Assembly (NCBI RefSeq): GCF_900086655.1
Contig: NZ_LT575476.1
Span: 2,577,869 to 2,641,868, forward strand
Length of the DNA: 64,000 nt
Direction of reading: 5' to 3'
Origin: Paenibacillus tuaregi
Lineage (GTDB): Bacteria; Bacillota; Bacilli; Paenibacillales; Paenibacillaceae
Shown: piece by piece, positions 27,777 through 36,708 of the stretch
How the letters are laid out: each line of letters opens with the position of its first letter
Position numbering within the stretch: position 1 is the stretch's first letter
Made by a program: the position numbers and the translations under genes
Notes under the pieces: generated by a model
Seen by the model: the letters and a program-made list of their open reading frames with translations, nothing else
Told to the model about the DNA's origin: nothing
The model's database searches: none

Positions 27777-27797
27777 ATACTATAGGGGGGTATACTA
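27777..27797. promoter_or_regulatory. CsoR-type copper operator 1
   Basis: ATACTATAGGGGGGTATACTA is a G-run flanked by TATA half-sites, the form of a CsoR box. It lies just upstream of copZ and between copZ and the divergent oxidase gene. A weaker TACGTAGGGGA half-site (27742-27752, minus strand) lies toward the oxidase. Confidence 0.8.
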
Positions 27798-27828
27798 ATA
27801 TTGAATATAAATAAAGGAGTGTTGGTCC

Positions 27829-28032
27829 ATGAAAACAATTACTTTAAATGTCAGTGGAATGAGCTGCCAGCATTGTGTAAATTCGATTGAGGGGGCTTTG
27901 AAACAAATCGGAGCCGATGGAAAAGTGGATCTAGCGAACAATTCAGTTGATGTTAAATTCGACGAGAATAGACTTTCCTTAGACGCCATAAAAGAAGCAA
28001 TTGAGGATCAAGGTTACGACGTGAGAAAATGA
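27829..28032 (+). CDS. copZ: CopZ-like copper chaperone
   Basis: 67-residue heavy-metal-associated domain protein. The Cu(I) ligands are in MSCQHC (Cys residues 13 and 16), and the length and ending EDQGYDVRK are typical of CopZ. RBS AAAGGAG precedes ATG 27829. The stop overlaps the start of the next gene (ATGA), so the two are coupled. It should deliver Cu(I) to CopA encoded at 32942. It is under the CsoR-type box just upstream. Confidence 0.93.
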   Translation: MKTITLNVSGMSCQHCVNSIEGALKQIGADGKVDLANNSVDVKFDENRLSLDAIKEAIEDQGYDVRK

Positions 28033-28652
28033 CGAATAACAAAGTTGTGATTGCGGTGTCCCCACCGGTTCAAGTTGGAGGAAGCTTATTTACTGCTAAG
28101 CAGTTCCTCACTATCAGTAAGATTATGGGTCCAGATCAACAGATTGAAATGACACCGTTCCGACAGCTGTATATTGAAATTCCGGTTGAATCCCAAGATA
28201 CGGTGACCCGGGATTTGCGAAGCGTTGGCCTCGAGGTCAACCCCTCAGGATTTGCAATCAAAAGCCTGATTGCTTGCAATTTCTGCAGGGGGCCAGAGAA
28301 TGCGGGACTAGATATTGCACAGAAGTTGAATCTTGCGATCGCAGGCATTCTAACACCAGCTCCGCTCAAAGTGGGATATGCCGGCTGCGCCCTTGGAACG
28401 AGTGAACCCCTATTAAGAGATATCGGGGTTGTCAAAATGAAAGACAAGTTTGATATTTATGTGGGCGGAGATTCCAAAGGCATCAAGGCATCTTTGGCTC
28501 AGCTTTTTTTAACAGGTCTAACCGAAGAACAAGTCATTCGGGCAGTATTGAAACTCATTGATTATTATAAGGCTCACGCCAAAGGCAAAGAAAAATTCAG
28601 TAAGTTCGTCAATCGGATTTCCATGGAACACTTAAAACAAATCACAGCGTAA
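28029..28652 (+). CDS. Sulfite/nitrite reductase-like (siroheme-type) protein in the copper operon
   Basis: 207-residue protein with the NIR/SIR ferredoxin-like half domain at the N-terminus (MTPFRQLYIEIP, typical ARxTRxQ-region position) and a reductase-like domain with Cys motifs CNFCRG and GYAGCALGTS. Full nitrite and sulfite reductases have four cysteines for a [4Fe-4S]-siroheme site and about 550 residues; here only three candidates are visible and the protein is less than half that length, so activity is doubtful. The start overlaps the copZ stop, so it is copper-induced. It may be a redox or thiol-handling partner in copper stress; this is inference. Confidence 0.7.
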   Translation: MTNNKVVIAVSPPVQVGGSLFTAKQFLTISKIMGPDQQIEMTPFRQLYIEIPVESQDTVTRDLRSVGLEVNPSGFAIKSLIACNFCRGPENAGLDIAQKLNLAIAGILTPAPLKVGYAGCALGTSEPLLRDIGVVKMKDKFDIYVGGDSKGIKASLAQLFLTGLTEEQVIRAVLKLIDYYKAHAKGKEKFSKFVNRISMEHLKQITA

Positions 28653-28669
28653 CATCAAAGAAAATCCAC

Positions 28670-28711
28670 AACAGGTCATTTCTTTAAACAGGGAAATGGC
28701 CTGTTTGATTA
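28670..28711 (+). terminator. Terminator after the copZ operon
   Basis: AACAGGTCATTTC pairs with GAAATGGCCTGTT around a short loop, followed by TGATTA. Confidence 0.65.
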
Positions 28712-28782
28712 GGGTGAAAATAAATCAAATCAGGGCAGCTGAATAATTATAAAAATGATGGCAAAGGAGATGAGTAACCATC

Positions 28783-29475
28783 ATGCGAAAAACTTTAATT
28801 GTAGAAGACGAAGAAAAAATTAGGGAGGTTATTGTGGCATATTTAAAAAGAGACGGCTTCGAAACCACGGAGACAGGCAGCGGGAATGAAGCCCTGCATG
28901 AAGTCTCAAAAAATACATTCGATTTGATGATTCTGGATTTAATGCTGCCCGATATGAATGGGGAAGATGTCTGCCAACAGGTACGAGCAACATGTCCGAT
29001 GCCCATTATAATGTTAACGGCAAAGGCATCGATTAACCACCGTATTCATGGTCTCTCCATCGGTGCTGATGATTATATCGTGAAGCCTTTTGATCCGAAT
29101 GAACTTATCGCACGGGTTCGAACAGTGCTGCGACGGACGAATCCGCAGGAACTTCTGGCTGAACGGATGGAATACGGAGAGGGAAGGCTGATCATTGATA
29201 ACCAGGCCAAAATGGTGTTTGTTAAAAACGAAGCGATCGGTTTAACCCCTTCAGAATATAGACTCCTTCTAGTCATGGCTAGGAACACTGATCGTACATT
29301 CTCCAGAGAAAAACTGATTGAATTGGTTATGGGATATGATTTTGATGGGGACGCACGAATCATTGACCAGCATATTAAAAATCTGCGTCAAAAAATTGAA
29401 GACGACCCCAAAAAACCTTCGTTTATACAGACAGTCTTTGGAACCGGATATCGATTTCATGGGGGAAGCCAATGA
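28783..29475 (+). CDS. OmpR-family response regulator of the copper island
   Basis: 230-residue regulator. The receiver has EDEE near the N-terminus, the phospho-acceptor Asp in LILDLMLPDMNG and the Lys in VKPFDP. The winged helix ends in ARIIDQHIKNLRQKIEDDP and GTGYRF. It overlaps the sensor gene by 4 bases. It lies between copZ and the copper-box-controlled MFS pump, so it may sense copper or membrane damage; no target site was identified. Confidence 0.92.
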   Translation: MRKTLIVEDEEKIREVIVAYLKRDGFETTETGSGNEALHEVSKNTFDLMILDLMLPDMNGEDVCQQVRATCPMPIIMLTAKASINHRIHGLSIGADDYIVKPFDPNELIARVRTVLRRTNPQELLAERMEYGEGRLIIDNQAKMVFVKNEAIGLTPSEYRLLLVMARNTDRTFSREKLIELVMGYDFDGDARIIDQHIKNLRQKIEDDPKKPSFIQTVFGTGYRFHGGSQ

Positions 29476-30557
29476 AGCGTTCTTTGTCGTTCCGATTAAG
29501 CATTCTTTTGATTATGTATACCGGCGCTATATTGATCATTGCATCAATTGCAATGATCCATGCTACCCATTACCATTTCCAGTTATATGGGAACGAAATG
29601 GAAGAGAGCCATCATTCCACCGATTTGTTAAATTCACATTTGGAGCAAGCTATTATTCAATCGATCGGGTTAACGATTGGTGGGGCATTGAGTATCGCAT
29701 TAATCTTGAGTATCTATATTGCCAGACGTATTTCTTCACCCTTAATCGGTATGAGAAATTTAACTCTGGTAATGGCGGGAGGAGAGCGTGATGTGCGATT
29801 GCCTTTAAAAGGAGCACCGAAAGATGAATTAGACGAGCTTGCGACCTCCATCAATCATTTGGCAGAGCAGCTACAGCAACAGGAGCAGTTAAGGATTGCG
29901 ATGACTGAGAATATAGCCCATGAACTCAGAACACCGCTGACCACGCTAAATAGTTATCTGGCAGCGATTCAAGACGGAGTGTGGGAACCAACTCCGGAAC
30001 GTATACAATCAAGTCGAGAAGAGATCTTTAGGTTGATTCAATTAGTTCAGGACTTAGAAGAACTGCAAATTTTTAGTTCCAGTGACTTTTCCTTATCCCG
30101 CAAAGCAGTTCCCCTGCAGAGATCCATTGAACAAGTTATGGGACTGATGCGCCCATCATTTAAAGAACATGAAATTCAGCTGTCAGAGGGTTATATCCCC
30201 TGTGCCACGATCCTTGCCGATGAGAGCCGGTTGGTTCAAATTTGGACCAATATCCTTTCAAATGCCTTAAAATTCACACCCAAAGGTGGCAATGTACGAT
30301 TGGATGGGGAAATCATGGCCGATTCCGTTCTGATCACCGTAACCGATAGTGGTATTGGCATCCCTGCAGAAGACCTGCCCCATATATTCGAGAGGTTCTA
30401 CCGTGTGGAGAAATCGCGGAACCGGAAAATGGGCGGAGGGGGGCTGGGGTTAGCGATAACAAAGACACTCTTAGAACGTCATGGCGGACAAGTGTGGGCG
30501 GAGAGTGATGAAGGTGTGGGTACACAAATTCATGTCAAACTGCCAATAGTCCAGTGA
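29472..30557 (+). CDS. Sensor histidine kinase of the copper island
   Basis: 361 residues with two membrane helices (about 10-30 and 62-83), only a short outer loop of about 30 residues, a HAMP segment and HisKA H-box ENIAHELRTPLTTL. The HATPase domain has NALKFTPKGG, DSGIGIP and GGGGLGLAI. All catalytic motifs are intact. The outer loop is His-rich (HATHYHFQL, EESHHST), which might bind a metal ion; given the copper context this is a testable suggestion. It follows the regulator gene with a 4-base overlap. Confidence 0.92.
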   Translation: MKRSLSFRLSILLIMYTGAILIIASIAMIHATHYHFQLYGNEMEESHHSTDLLNSHLEQAIIQSIGLTIGGALSIALILSIYIARRISSPLIGMRNLTLVMAGGERDVRLPLKGAPKDELDELATSINHLAEQLQQQEQLRIAMTENIAHELRTPLTTLNSYLAAIQDGVWEPTPERIQSSREEIFRLIQLVQDLEELQIFSSSDFSLSRKAVPLQRSIEQVMGLMRPSFKEHEIQLSEGYIPCATILADESRLVQIWTNILSNALKFTPKGGNVRLDGEIMADSVLITVTDSGIGIPAEDLPHIFERFYRVEKSRNRKMGGGGLGLAITKTLLERHGGQVWAESDEGVGTQIHVKLPIVQ

Positions 30558-30657
30558 AAACGTTCCGGTATCACCACAAGTGTTCCTTTTCTGAAATGGA
30601 ACTTAAAGTGCTCTCTTCATGACTTAAATCATGAACTAACACAAGACAAAAATAATC

Positions 30658-30687
30658 TTGACAATATAGGGTAGGGGGCTATACTAT
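30658..30687 (+). promoter_or_regulatory. CsoR-type copper operator 2 over the MFS promoter
   Basis: TTGACA (30658) and TATACT (30680) form a promoter with a 16-base spacer, and the operator ATATAGGGTAGGGGGCTATA lies inside it. Binding would block RNA polymerase. Confidence 0.78.
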
Positions 30688-30801
30688 ATTTTCATCAACC
30701 GGTAGTTTATGAGACCAGCACTCGTCAATGACGGCCGTCACGGGTGAATAAGGGTCTTATCAAGGAAGTGCCGGTTGAATTCAAATGTAGGAGGTCCACT
30801 C

Positions 30802-32247
30802 ATGTCAATACAGACCCAAAGTATTCCCAAGGCTGATCCAAAACGATGGATGGGACTAGCGTTATTATGCCTTGCGAATTTTATGGTGATTATGGATACA
30901 TCGATTATCGGGGTTGCCTTACCAGCTATCAAAGAAGCCCTGGGATATTCCCAAGAAAGCTTGCAATGGGTTTTTAATGCTTATGTTATCTTTTTTGGAG
31001 GACTCTTGTTGCTTGGAGGAAAATTATCTGACTTGTTAGGACATAAACGCATGTTTATGTGGGGATTTTTAATTCTTACCCTAGCTTCATTGCTGGCGGG
31101 TCTTGCTTGGAATGAGAATGTTTTAAATATCGGTCGCGCTTTGCAAGGCTTCGGTTCGGCTTTGATTGCTCCCTCGGCCTTAACGATAGTCATGACCCTG
31201 TTTAGTGGTAATCCGAAGGAACTTGGAAAAGCCATGGGATTTTGGGGTGCATCCGCTGCTGCTGGAGGTTCCGCTGGTGTATTTCTCGGTGGTGTCATTA
31301 CGCAGTGGCTCAGCTGGGAATGGACATTTCTAATCAATGTTCCCGTCGGGATTCTCGCACTCCTTTTATCGCTGGGATTGCTGCCGAAAGGGACAAGAGG
31401 AAAAGGCAGCATCGATATTATCGGTTCCCTTTTTGTCACTGCAGCTTTGGTATTAATCGTGTACGGTATCGTAACGGCAGAACATAATGGATGGGGAGCC
31501 CCAACCACTATATGGACCCTTATCTCAGGAGCAGCACTCTTTATCCTCTTCCTTATCATTCAGGCAATCAAAAAAGAACCTTTGATCCCTTTGAAAATTT
31601 TCAAAACTCCGAACCTGGCTGCTGGAAACATCGCTTTGATCATGTTGTCCGGTGGATGGATTCCGTTATGGTATTTCCTCAATCTCTACATGCAGCAAGT
31701 TCTCAAATTTTCAGCATTTACTGGCGGGGTCGCTTTGCTCCCGATGACCATATTAATTGCCATCTTTATGATCGCGGTCACTGGTAAATTAATCGCCAAA
31801 TTCGGAATGAAAGCAAATATTGTCATCGGGCTGACCGCTCTAGGGACTTCCTTGATTTTATTCTCCAATAATACGCCAGTGAATGGAAGCTTCCTGATAA
31901 ACGTGCTTCCTGCATCGCTTTTGGGTGCACTTGGTATGTCACTGGCCTATATACCATCCATGATGACGGCGATGTCCGGAGCAAAACCCGACGAGGCGGG
32001 ATTGGCGTCCGGTCTAGCTAATACAAGTTACCAGATCGGCTCCGCTATCAGTCTTGCCGTTATGGTGACCATCGCGGCTACCACAACCGCTGCCCAAACG
32101 GGAGATCATTCCGCGGAAGCCCTTAATGCCGGATTTCAAGCTGCCTTCTTATGGTCCGGAATCGTTGCCTTTACCGGAGCCGTGTTAACCCTATTGTTTG
32201 TACGAACTTCAAAACAAGCTGATACCACCATGTCAAATACGATGTGA
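30802..32247 (+). CDS. DHA2-family MFS drug/metal efflux transporter
   Basis: 481-residue integral membrane protein with about 14 hydrophobic helices, as in the EmrB/QacA (DHA2) group. Motifs seen are the start-region MDTSIIGVALPAIKEAL, the loop LLGGKLSDLLGHKRMF (motif A) and GPSA-like residues in helix 4-5. The start at ATG 30802 sits behind GGAGG; an in-frame TTG at 30775 is less likely. Its promoter carries a CsoR-type box, so it is copper-induced. It may export a copper complex or a quinone-like toxin; the substrate is unknown. Confidence 0.9.
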   Translation: MSIQTQSIPKADPKRWMGLALLCLANFMVIMDTSIIGVALPAIKEALGYSQESLQWVFNAYVIFFGGLLLLGGKLSDLLGHKRMFMWGFLILTLASLLAGLAWNENVLNIGRALQGFGSALIAPSALTIVMTLFSGNPKELGKAMGFWGASAAAGGSAGVFLGGVITQWLSWEWTFLINVPVGILALLLSLGLLPKGTRGKGSIDIIGSLFVTAALVLIVYGIVTAEHNGWGAPTTIWTLISGAALFILFLIIQAIKKEPLIPLKIFKTPNLAAGNIALIMLSGGWIPLWYFLNLYMQQVLKFSAFTGGVALLPMTILIAIFMIAVTGKLIAKFGMKANIVIGLTALGTSLILFSNNTPVNGSFLINVLPASLLGALGMSLAYIPSMMTAMSGAKPDEAGLASGLANTSYQIGSAISLAVMVTIAATTTAAQTGDHSAEALNAGFQAAFLWSGIVAFTGAVLTLLFVRTSKQADTTMSNTM

Positions 32248-32255
32248 TTCAAACT

Positions 32256-32291
32256 GAACTCCTGCCGTCACCCAATGGCGGGAGTTCTTCA
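32256..32291 (+). terminator. Terminator after the MFS gene
   Basis: GAACTCCTGCCGT/ATGGCGGGAGTTC stem with T-rich tail, just after the stop. Confidence 0.8.
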
Positions 32292-32333
32292 TTTTTAAAT
32301 TAAGAACTGGAAAGGATATGGTGTGTACATAAC

Positions 32334-32361
32334 TTGACAGTATAGGGGTGGGGGGCATAAA
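32334..32361 (+). promoter_or_regulatory. CsoR-type copper operator 3 over the csoR promoter
   Basis: TTGACA (32334) and CATAAA (32356) with operator GTATAGGGGTGGGGGGCATA between them. Autoregulation of csoR is expected. Confidence 0.75.
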
Positions 32362-32428
32362 TTAGAATAAGAAACGTTAATGAATCGCCACAGATTAATC
32401 GAGCATTTCAAGAATGGGGGTAAATGGA

Positions 32429-32779
32429 ATGAGTGTTGAAGTTGAAACGAATCAAGAATCGGTAACCCTAGATCCAGGATGCTGTTCCAGCGATGAAACG
32501 GAGCGGAAGAGTCATCATTCCGATAAAGTGAAAAGTAATATGATTTCAAGATTGAATCGTATTGAAGGTCAGATTCGAGGCATCAAGGGTCTTATTGAAA
32601 AAGACACCTATTGTGATGACGTTCTGAATCAGATTGCTTCGGTCCAATCCGCATTAAACGGGGTGGGTAAGCTATTACTGGAACATCATATGAAAAGCTG
32701 CGTCATCGAGCGTATACAAGATGGCGATACCGAAGTACTCGATGAACTGTTAACCACGATGAATAAGTTGATGAAATAA
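32429..32779 (+). CDS. csoR: CsoR-family copper-sensing repressor
   Basis: 116-residue all-helical repressor of the CsoR/RcnR family. The C-H-C copper site is visible: Cys in TYCDDVL, His in LLEHHMKSC and the last Cys of that motif. The conserved N-terminal RLNRIEGQIRGIKGL that contacts DNA is present. The N-terminus carries an extra CCSSDETERKSHHSDK stretch with two more cysteines and two histidines, somewhat unusual. ATG 32429 is preceded by GGGGGTAAATGGA. It should bind the G-rich boxes at 27777, 30664, 32340, 32822 and 32869 and let go when Cu(I) binds. Confidence 0.93.
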   Translation: MSVEVETNQESVTLDPGCCSSDETERKSHHSDKVKSNMISRLNRIEGQIRGIKGLIEKDTYCDDVLNQIASVQSALNGVGKLLLEHHMKSCVIERIQDGDTEVLDELLTTMNKLMK

Positions 32780-32788
32780 GTGGGTTTG

Positions 32789-32814
32789 AAGCAGCACTGG
32801 GTGCTGCTTTTTTA
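32789..32814 (+). terminator. Terminator after csoR
   Basis: AAGCAGCAC/GTGCTGCTT with a TTTTTT tail. Confidence 0.85.
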
Positions 32815-32821
32815 GATCACC

Positions 32822-32892
32822 ATTATAGGGTACCGGAGTACACATAAATAGAAAAATCTGATTGACTAAATATAGGGTACGGGGGTATACTA
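32822..32892 (+). promoter_or_regulatory. Two CsoR-type boxes before copA
   Basis: Box at 32822-32843 (ATTATAGGGTACCGGAGTAC) and box at 32869-32892 (ATATAGGGTACGGGGGTATA). The second overlaps a TTGACT -35 (32862) and a TATACT -10 (32886) element that give the copA promoter. Two boxes suggest tighter repression than at the other sites. Confidence 0.75.
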
Positions 32893-32941
32893 AAATAAAA
32901 CAACGAATAAATTTGCCATTATTCAGTAGGAGTGATGAATC

Positions 32942-35377
32942 GTGGAAGCTCAGGCTAGAAACGAAAGTAAACAAACAACCTTACAAATCACAGGCATGAC
33001 ATGTGCAGCATGCGCAAATCGAATCGAAAAAGGCTTGAACAAACTGGAGGGTGTTTCCTCAGCCAACGTCAATTTTGCTTTGGAAAAAGCCAGCGTAACC
33101 TATGATCCGGGAAGAATCGGAGCTGATAAATTAGAGGAAACGATCAAGAAGCTGGGATACGACACTGCCAAAGAGGTAGTTAACTTTAACCTGGAAGGCA
33201 TGACTTGCGCAGCATGCGCAAATCGAATCGAAAAAGGTCTAAGTAAACTTCCAGGGGTTACTCATGCATCCGTCAATTTTGCCATGGAAACGGCAAGAGT
33301 GGAATATTCGGCTGGAGATATCTCGATCACTGAAATGCAGAACAAAGTAAAGCAGCTTGGTTATAAAGCGGTAACAAAGCAAGAGTCAAAAGAAGCCGGG
33401 GATCATCGCAAACAAGAAATTAAGCATCAAAAACGACTTTTGCTCCTCTCGGCGATCTTATCCTTCCCGCTCCTCTGGAGTATGGTTGCGCACTTTTCGT
33501 TTACCTCTTGGATCTACATGCCGGATATTCTGATGAATCCGTGGTTTCAGCTCATCTTAGCTACACCAGTTCAGTTTTATGTAGGCAAACAGTTTTATGT
33601 GGGCGCTTATAAAGCGCTGCGCAATGGAAGCGCGAATATGGACGTATTGGTATCCTTAGGAACATCAGCCGCCTATTTTTACAGTTTGTACGTGACGTTG
33701 GAATGGTTCGCTGCAGGTGCCAGCGTTCATCACGGTCCATCCTTGTATTATGAGACCAGTGCGATTCTGATTACGTTGGTCATTATGGGTAAATTGTTTG
33801 AATCACTCGCCAAAGGACGTACCTCAGAGGCCATCAAATCCTTGATGGGGCTTCAGGCCAAGACCGCACTTGTTGTGCGCGATGGCCAAGAGATGACGAT
33901 TTCGGTTGATGAAGTCATGACTGGCGACACCGTTCTCGTTCGTCCCGGCGATAAAGTGCCTGTAGATGGACTAGTGCTTGAAGGGACCTCATCCGTTGAC
34001 GAATCCATGTTGACAGGGGAGAGCTTGCCGGTAGAAAAGAAAGCTGGAGACACGGTGATCGGAGCGACCATCAATAAAAACGGCATACTCCGCATTCAAG
34101 CTACAAAGGTCGGTAAAGAAACAGCACTGGCACAGATTATCAAGGTTGTAGAAGAGGCACAAGGTTCTAAAGCGCCTATTCAGAGGGTGGCAGATGTGAT
34201 TTCGGGTATTTTCGTTCCGATTGTTGTAGGGATTGCAATTGTGGCATTCCTGGTTTGGTTCTTCCTCGTGACACCAGGTGAGTTTGCAGAAGCCTTGGAA
34301 AAAGCAATAGCCATTCTTGTCATTGCCTGTCCGTGTGCTCTCGGCTTGGCAACCCCAACTTCTATTATGGCCGGTTCCGGGCGGGCAGCAGAGCTTGGGA
34401 TATTGTTTAAAGGTGGGGAACACTTGGAGCAGACCCATAAGATTAACGCGATCATCTTGGATAAAACCGGAACAGTCACCAAAGGGAAACCTGAACTGAC
34501 CGATGTACTCACCGAAGGTGATGAAGAAGAGTTTCTGAGACTTGTCGGCGCTGCCGAAAAAAACTCTGAGCATCCTTTGGCTGAAGCAATCGTGGCAGGA
34601 ATCCTGGAACGCCAAATCACGCTTCCTGGAACAGAGTACTTTGAAGCAATTCCTGGATTTGGAATTAAATCTGTGGTTGAAGGTAAAGAATTGCTGGTCG
34701 GCACACGTCGTTTAATGGAAAAGTATGATGTCAAGGCAACGCAAGCTTATGAAACGATGACCAGGCTTGAGGAAACCGGCAAAACCGCAATGCTTGTTGC
34801 CATCGATAACCGATATGCGGGAATGGTCGCAGTGGCTGACACCATTAAAGAAACCTCGAAAGAAGCTGTCAGCCGATTAAAAGAAATGGGAATTCAGGTC
34901 ATTATGATTACCGGGGATAATGAGCGGACTGCTAAAGCGATCGCGGCTCAGGTTGGAATAGATCATGTACGCGCTGAAGTCCTTCCTGAAGGAAAAGCAG
35001 AGGAAGTTAAAACACTCCAATCACAAGGTAAAACCGTTGCGATGGTTGGAGACGGCATCAATGATGCACCGGCTCTTGCTACAGCAGATATCGGTATGGC
35101 CATCGGAACGGGGACCGATGTTGCGATGGAAGCCGCTGACGTGACCCTCATGCGTGGTGACTTGACAAGCATTCCAGACGCAATCTATATGAGTCGTAAA
35201 ACGATGGGGAACATTCGGCAAAACCTGTTTTGGGCTCTTGGATATAACACACTTGGTATTCCGATTGCCGCCATCGGATTGTTGGCACCATGGGTTGCAG
35301 GAGCGGCAATGGCTCTAAGCTCCGTCTCTGTCGTCCTGAATGCACTTCGATTACAACGGGTCAAAATAAAAGGCTAA
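32942..35377 (+). CDS. copA: Copper-exporting P1B-type ATPase CopA
   Basis: 811-residue membrane pump. It has two N-terminal heavy-metal domains ([15 protein letters not shown] at about 17-30 and again at about 88), eight transmembrane helices with the CPC ion motif in [11 protein letters not shown], the phosphorylation site [15 protein letters not shown] (HP motif) and [10 protein letters not shown]. It exports Cu(I) from the cytoplasm. The start is GTG 32942 behind AGGAGTG. It is the last big gene of the copper island and has two CsoR boxes upstream. The two metal domains share almost the same DNA sequence around their CAAC motif. Confidence 0.96.
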   Translation: MEAQARNESKQTTLQITGMTCAACANRIEKGLNKLEGVSSANVNFALEKASVTYDPGRIGADKLEETIKKLGYDTAKEVVNFNLEGMTCAACANRIEKGLSKLPGVTHASVNFAMETARVEYSAGDISITEMQNKVKQLGYKAVTKQESKEAGDHRKQEIKHQKRLLLLSAILSFPLLWSMVAHFSFTSWIYMPDILMNPWFQLILATPVQFYVGKQFYVGAYKALRNGSANMDVLVSLGTSAAYFYSLYVTLEWFAAGASVHHGPSLYYETSAILITLVIMGKLFESLAKGRTSEAIKSLMGLQAKTALVVRDGQEMTISVDEVMTGDTVLVRPGDKVPVDGLVLEGTSSVDESMLTGESLPVEKKAGDTVIGATINKNGILRIQATKVGKETALAQIIKVVEEAQGSKAPIQRVADVISGIFVPIVVGIAIVAFLVWFFLVTPGEFAEALEKAIAILVIACPCALGLATPTSIMAGSGRAAELGILFKGGEHLEQTHKINAIILDKTGTVTKGKPELTDVLTEGDEEEFLRLVGAAEKNSEHPLAEAIVAGILERQITLPGTEYFEAIPGFGIKSVVEGKELLVGTRRLMEKYDVKATQAYETMTRLEETGKTAMLVAIDNRYAGMVAVADTIKETSKEAVSRLKEMGIQVIMITGDNERTAKAIAAQVGIDHVRAEVLPEGKAEEVKTLQSQGKTVAMVGDGINDAPALATADIGMAIGTGTDVAMEAADVTLMRGDLTSIPDAIYMSRKTMGNIRQNLFWALGYNTLGIPIAAIGLLAPWVAGAAMALSSVSVVLNALRLQRVKIKG

Positions 35378-35420
35378 AAAGGAAACAAATATAACCAATC
35401 GATTGAAAGGAGGGGATCCC

Positions 35421-35493
35421 ATGCAAGAAGCAAGCAAAGCTGGCAGATATTAAGGACGCGATCCGAGGCAAAGGTTATTCAGTGATTGACTAA
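35421..35493 (+). pseudogene. CopZ-type gene remnant
   Basis: An AAGGAGGGGATCCC ribosome site and ATG remain, but the frame that follows stops after 10 codons. In another frame the DNA reads KLADIKDAIRGKGYSVID followed by TAA, the C-terminal end of a second CopZ-like heavy-metal domain. The metal site and N-terminal two thirds are deleted. A copA-copZ pair with a lost copZ is the simplest reading. Confidence 0.75.
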
Positions 35494-35512
35494 AAAATAA
35501 GGGGATAAGGAT

Positions 35513-35755
35513 ATGACGGCAGTAAAAATCTATTCCATTCCAACATGTAGTGATTGCAACTTTGCCAAACGGTATTTCAAGGAACATAACATTTCTTATG
35601 AAGATTATAATTGTGAAGAGAACTTCGATTACGCTGTCGAAGTAAAAAAAATAACAGGGAAACAAATCGTTCCAACCATTGTCATCGGTGATCAGGTGTT
35701 TATCGGCTTCGCAGAGAATCTTAATGAAATCAGTAAATTATTGAAAGTTCAATAA
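35513..35755 (+). CDS. Glutaredoxin-family protein
   Basis: 80-residue thioredoxin-fold protein. The redox motif is CSDC (residues 12-15) at the start of helix 1, followed by the cis-Pro stretch QIVPTIVIGDQ, as in NrdH/Grx-like proteins. It lies 20 bases after the copZ remnant and is probably read from the copA promoter. It may reduce thiols or protect copper-exposed cysteines; the substrate is unknown. RBS AAGGGGATAAGGAT precedes ATG 35513. Confidence 0.88.
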   Translation: MTAVKIYSIPTCSDCNFAKRYFKEHNISYEDYNCEENFDYAVEVKKITGKQIVPTIVIGDQVFIGFAENLNEISKLLKVQ

Positions 35756-35785
35756 GTAAAAAGTATAGATGCATTAAAATGAACT

Positions 35786-35820
35786 AGGCACTAACCTGAT
35801 TTTAGGTGGTGCCTGGTTGT
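35786..35820 (+). terminator. Terminator after the copper island
   Basis: AGGCACTAACCT/AGGTGGTGCCT stem followed by GGTTGT, 30 bases after the glutaredoxin stop. The rest of 35821-36014 holds nothing recognisable. Confidence 0.55.
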
Positions 35821-36014
35821 ATAGTTGTAACCAAAGTTTTGCTTCAAACAAAAGAAATTGCTATTACATATTCACAAAACCCGTATTTTGTACATATGTT
35901 TGCATTACTCGGAAAATAAGTATTAGACTGTTCCCTAGAATCGAAACAATCTTTTTAACGTTAACTATTGAATTAACTTGGTAGCAAATACGTGACTGAA
36001 AATCCCCTAAATCT

Positions 36015-36135
36015 AAGAACTTCTATACAAAAAATAAAAAAGCCGCATTTTATGCGACTTCCGTTGTATATGTTCTTGTCGTCTGACATCAAAAAAACCG
36101 CCCGATATTCAAGGCGGAAGAACAGTCATCACTCT
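36015..36135. repeat. Dispersed repeat family A, copy 1
   Basis: It contains AAGAACTTCTATAC, the AGCCGCATTTTATGCGACTT hairpin, TTGTATATGTTCTTGTCGTC and a second segment CGCCCGATATTCAAGGCGGA ending GAACAGTCATCACTC. The first part recurs at 43382-43456, and the second at 46210-46266. Both ends are shared with other copies, while the flanks differ. Boundaries are approximate. Confidence 0.8.
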
Positions 36136-36145
36136 GGAGTCGAGA

Positions 36146-36634
36146 TCATTGGGTTACTGGAACACCTTTTGTCTTAAGATCATTAAAATACCACGTCCTA
36201 TAACCGTCGATCGGCCGCTCCTTCTTTCCCTCCACGCCCGGTCCATAATAAGAGGTTGTATATTCATAATCGGACCTTTCTTTTTGAGCGCCGAAGAAAC
36301 GAATGTGGATGTCGGGATATCGTCGATCGTCCTTGGAATAATGTTTGAAATAAGACTCCTCAATCACGGTTTTCTGAAAATCTGGAGAAAGAATAAGCGC
36401 TTTTGTCTTTATAAAGACGTCTTTATCAGCTTCCCTATCTGTCTTACGATTTAGAAAATAATTGAACTCTATTTGAGTGGGGGCCATTTGAATTTTTAGA
36501 TCAGAAATGTCCTTATGCTCAGAAAATACCGTTTTTTTAAAGTCATCCAATTGTTCCGTGGATATAGCTCTGTGGGTCATGCAGCCGGCTAAGAGAAAGA
36601 CGATTACTACCACGACCGGCACCATTTTACTCAT
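36146..36634 (-). CDS. Putative lipoprotein of unknown function
   Basis: 162-residue exported protein. A hydrophobic N-terminus (VPVVVVIVFLLAGC, lipobox LLAGC near residue 18) shows a lipoprotein. The mature part is charged and soluble, with many Tyr and Lys and no recognised fold. ATG 36634 fits GAGGTG spacing better than the longer start at 36658. The start of the next gene on the same strand lies 75 bases upstream; the two may be a small operon. Function unknown. Confidence 0.8.
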   Translation of the reverse strand: MSKMVPVVVVIVFLLAGCMTHRAISTEQLDDFKKTVFSEHKDISDLKIQMAPTQIEFNYFLNRKTDREADKDVFIKTKALILSPDFQKTVIEESYFKHYSKDDRRYPDIHIRFFGAQKERSDYEYTTSYYGPGVEGKKERPIDGYRTWYFNDLKTKGVPVTQ

Positions 36635-36708
36635 CAGGCTCACCTCCTCTAAATGCAAAGGATAGATCCATGGGCAGTCATAGACCTATCCTTATTCTAT
36701 AGTAAATT

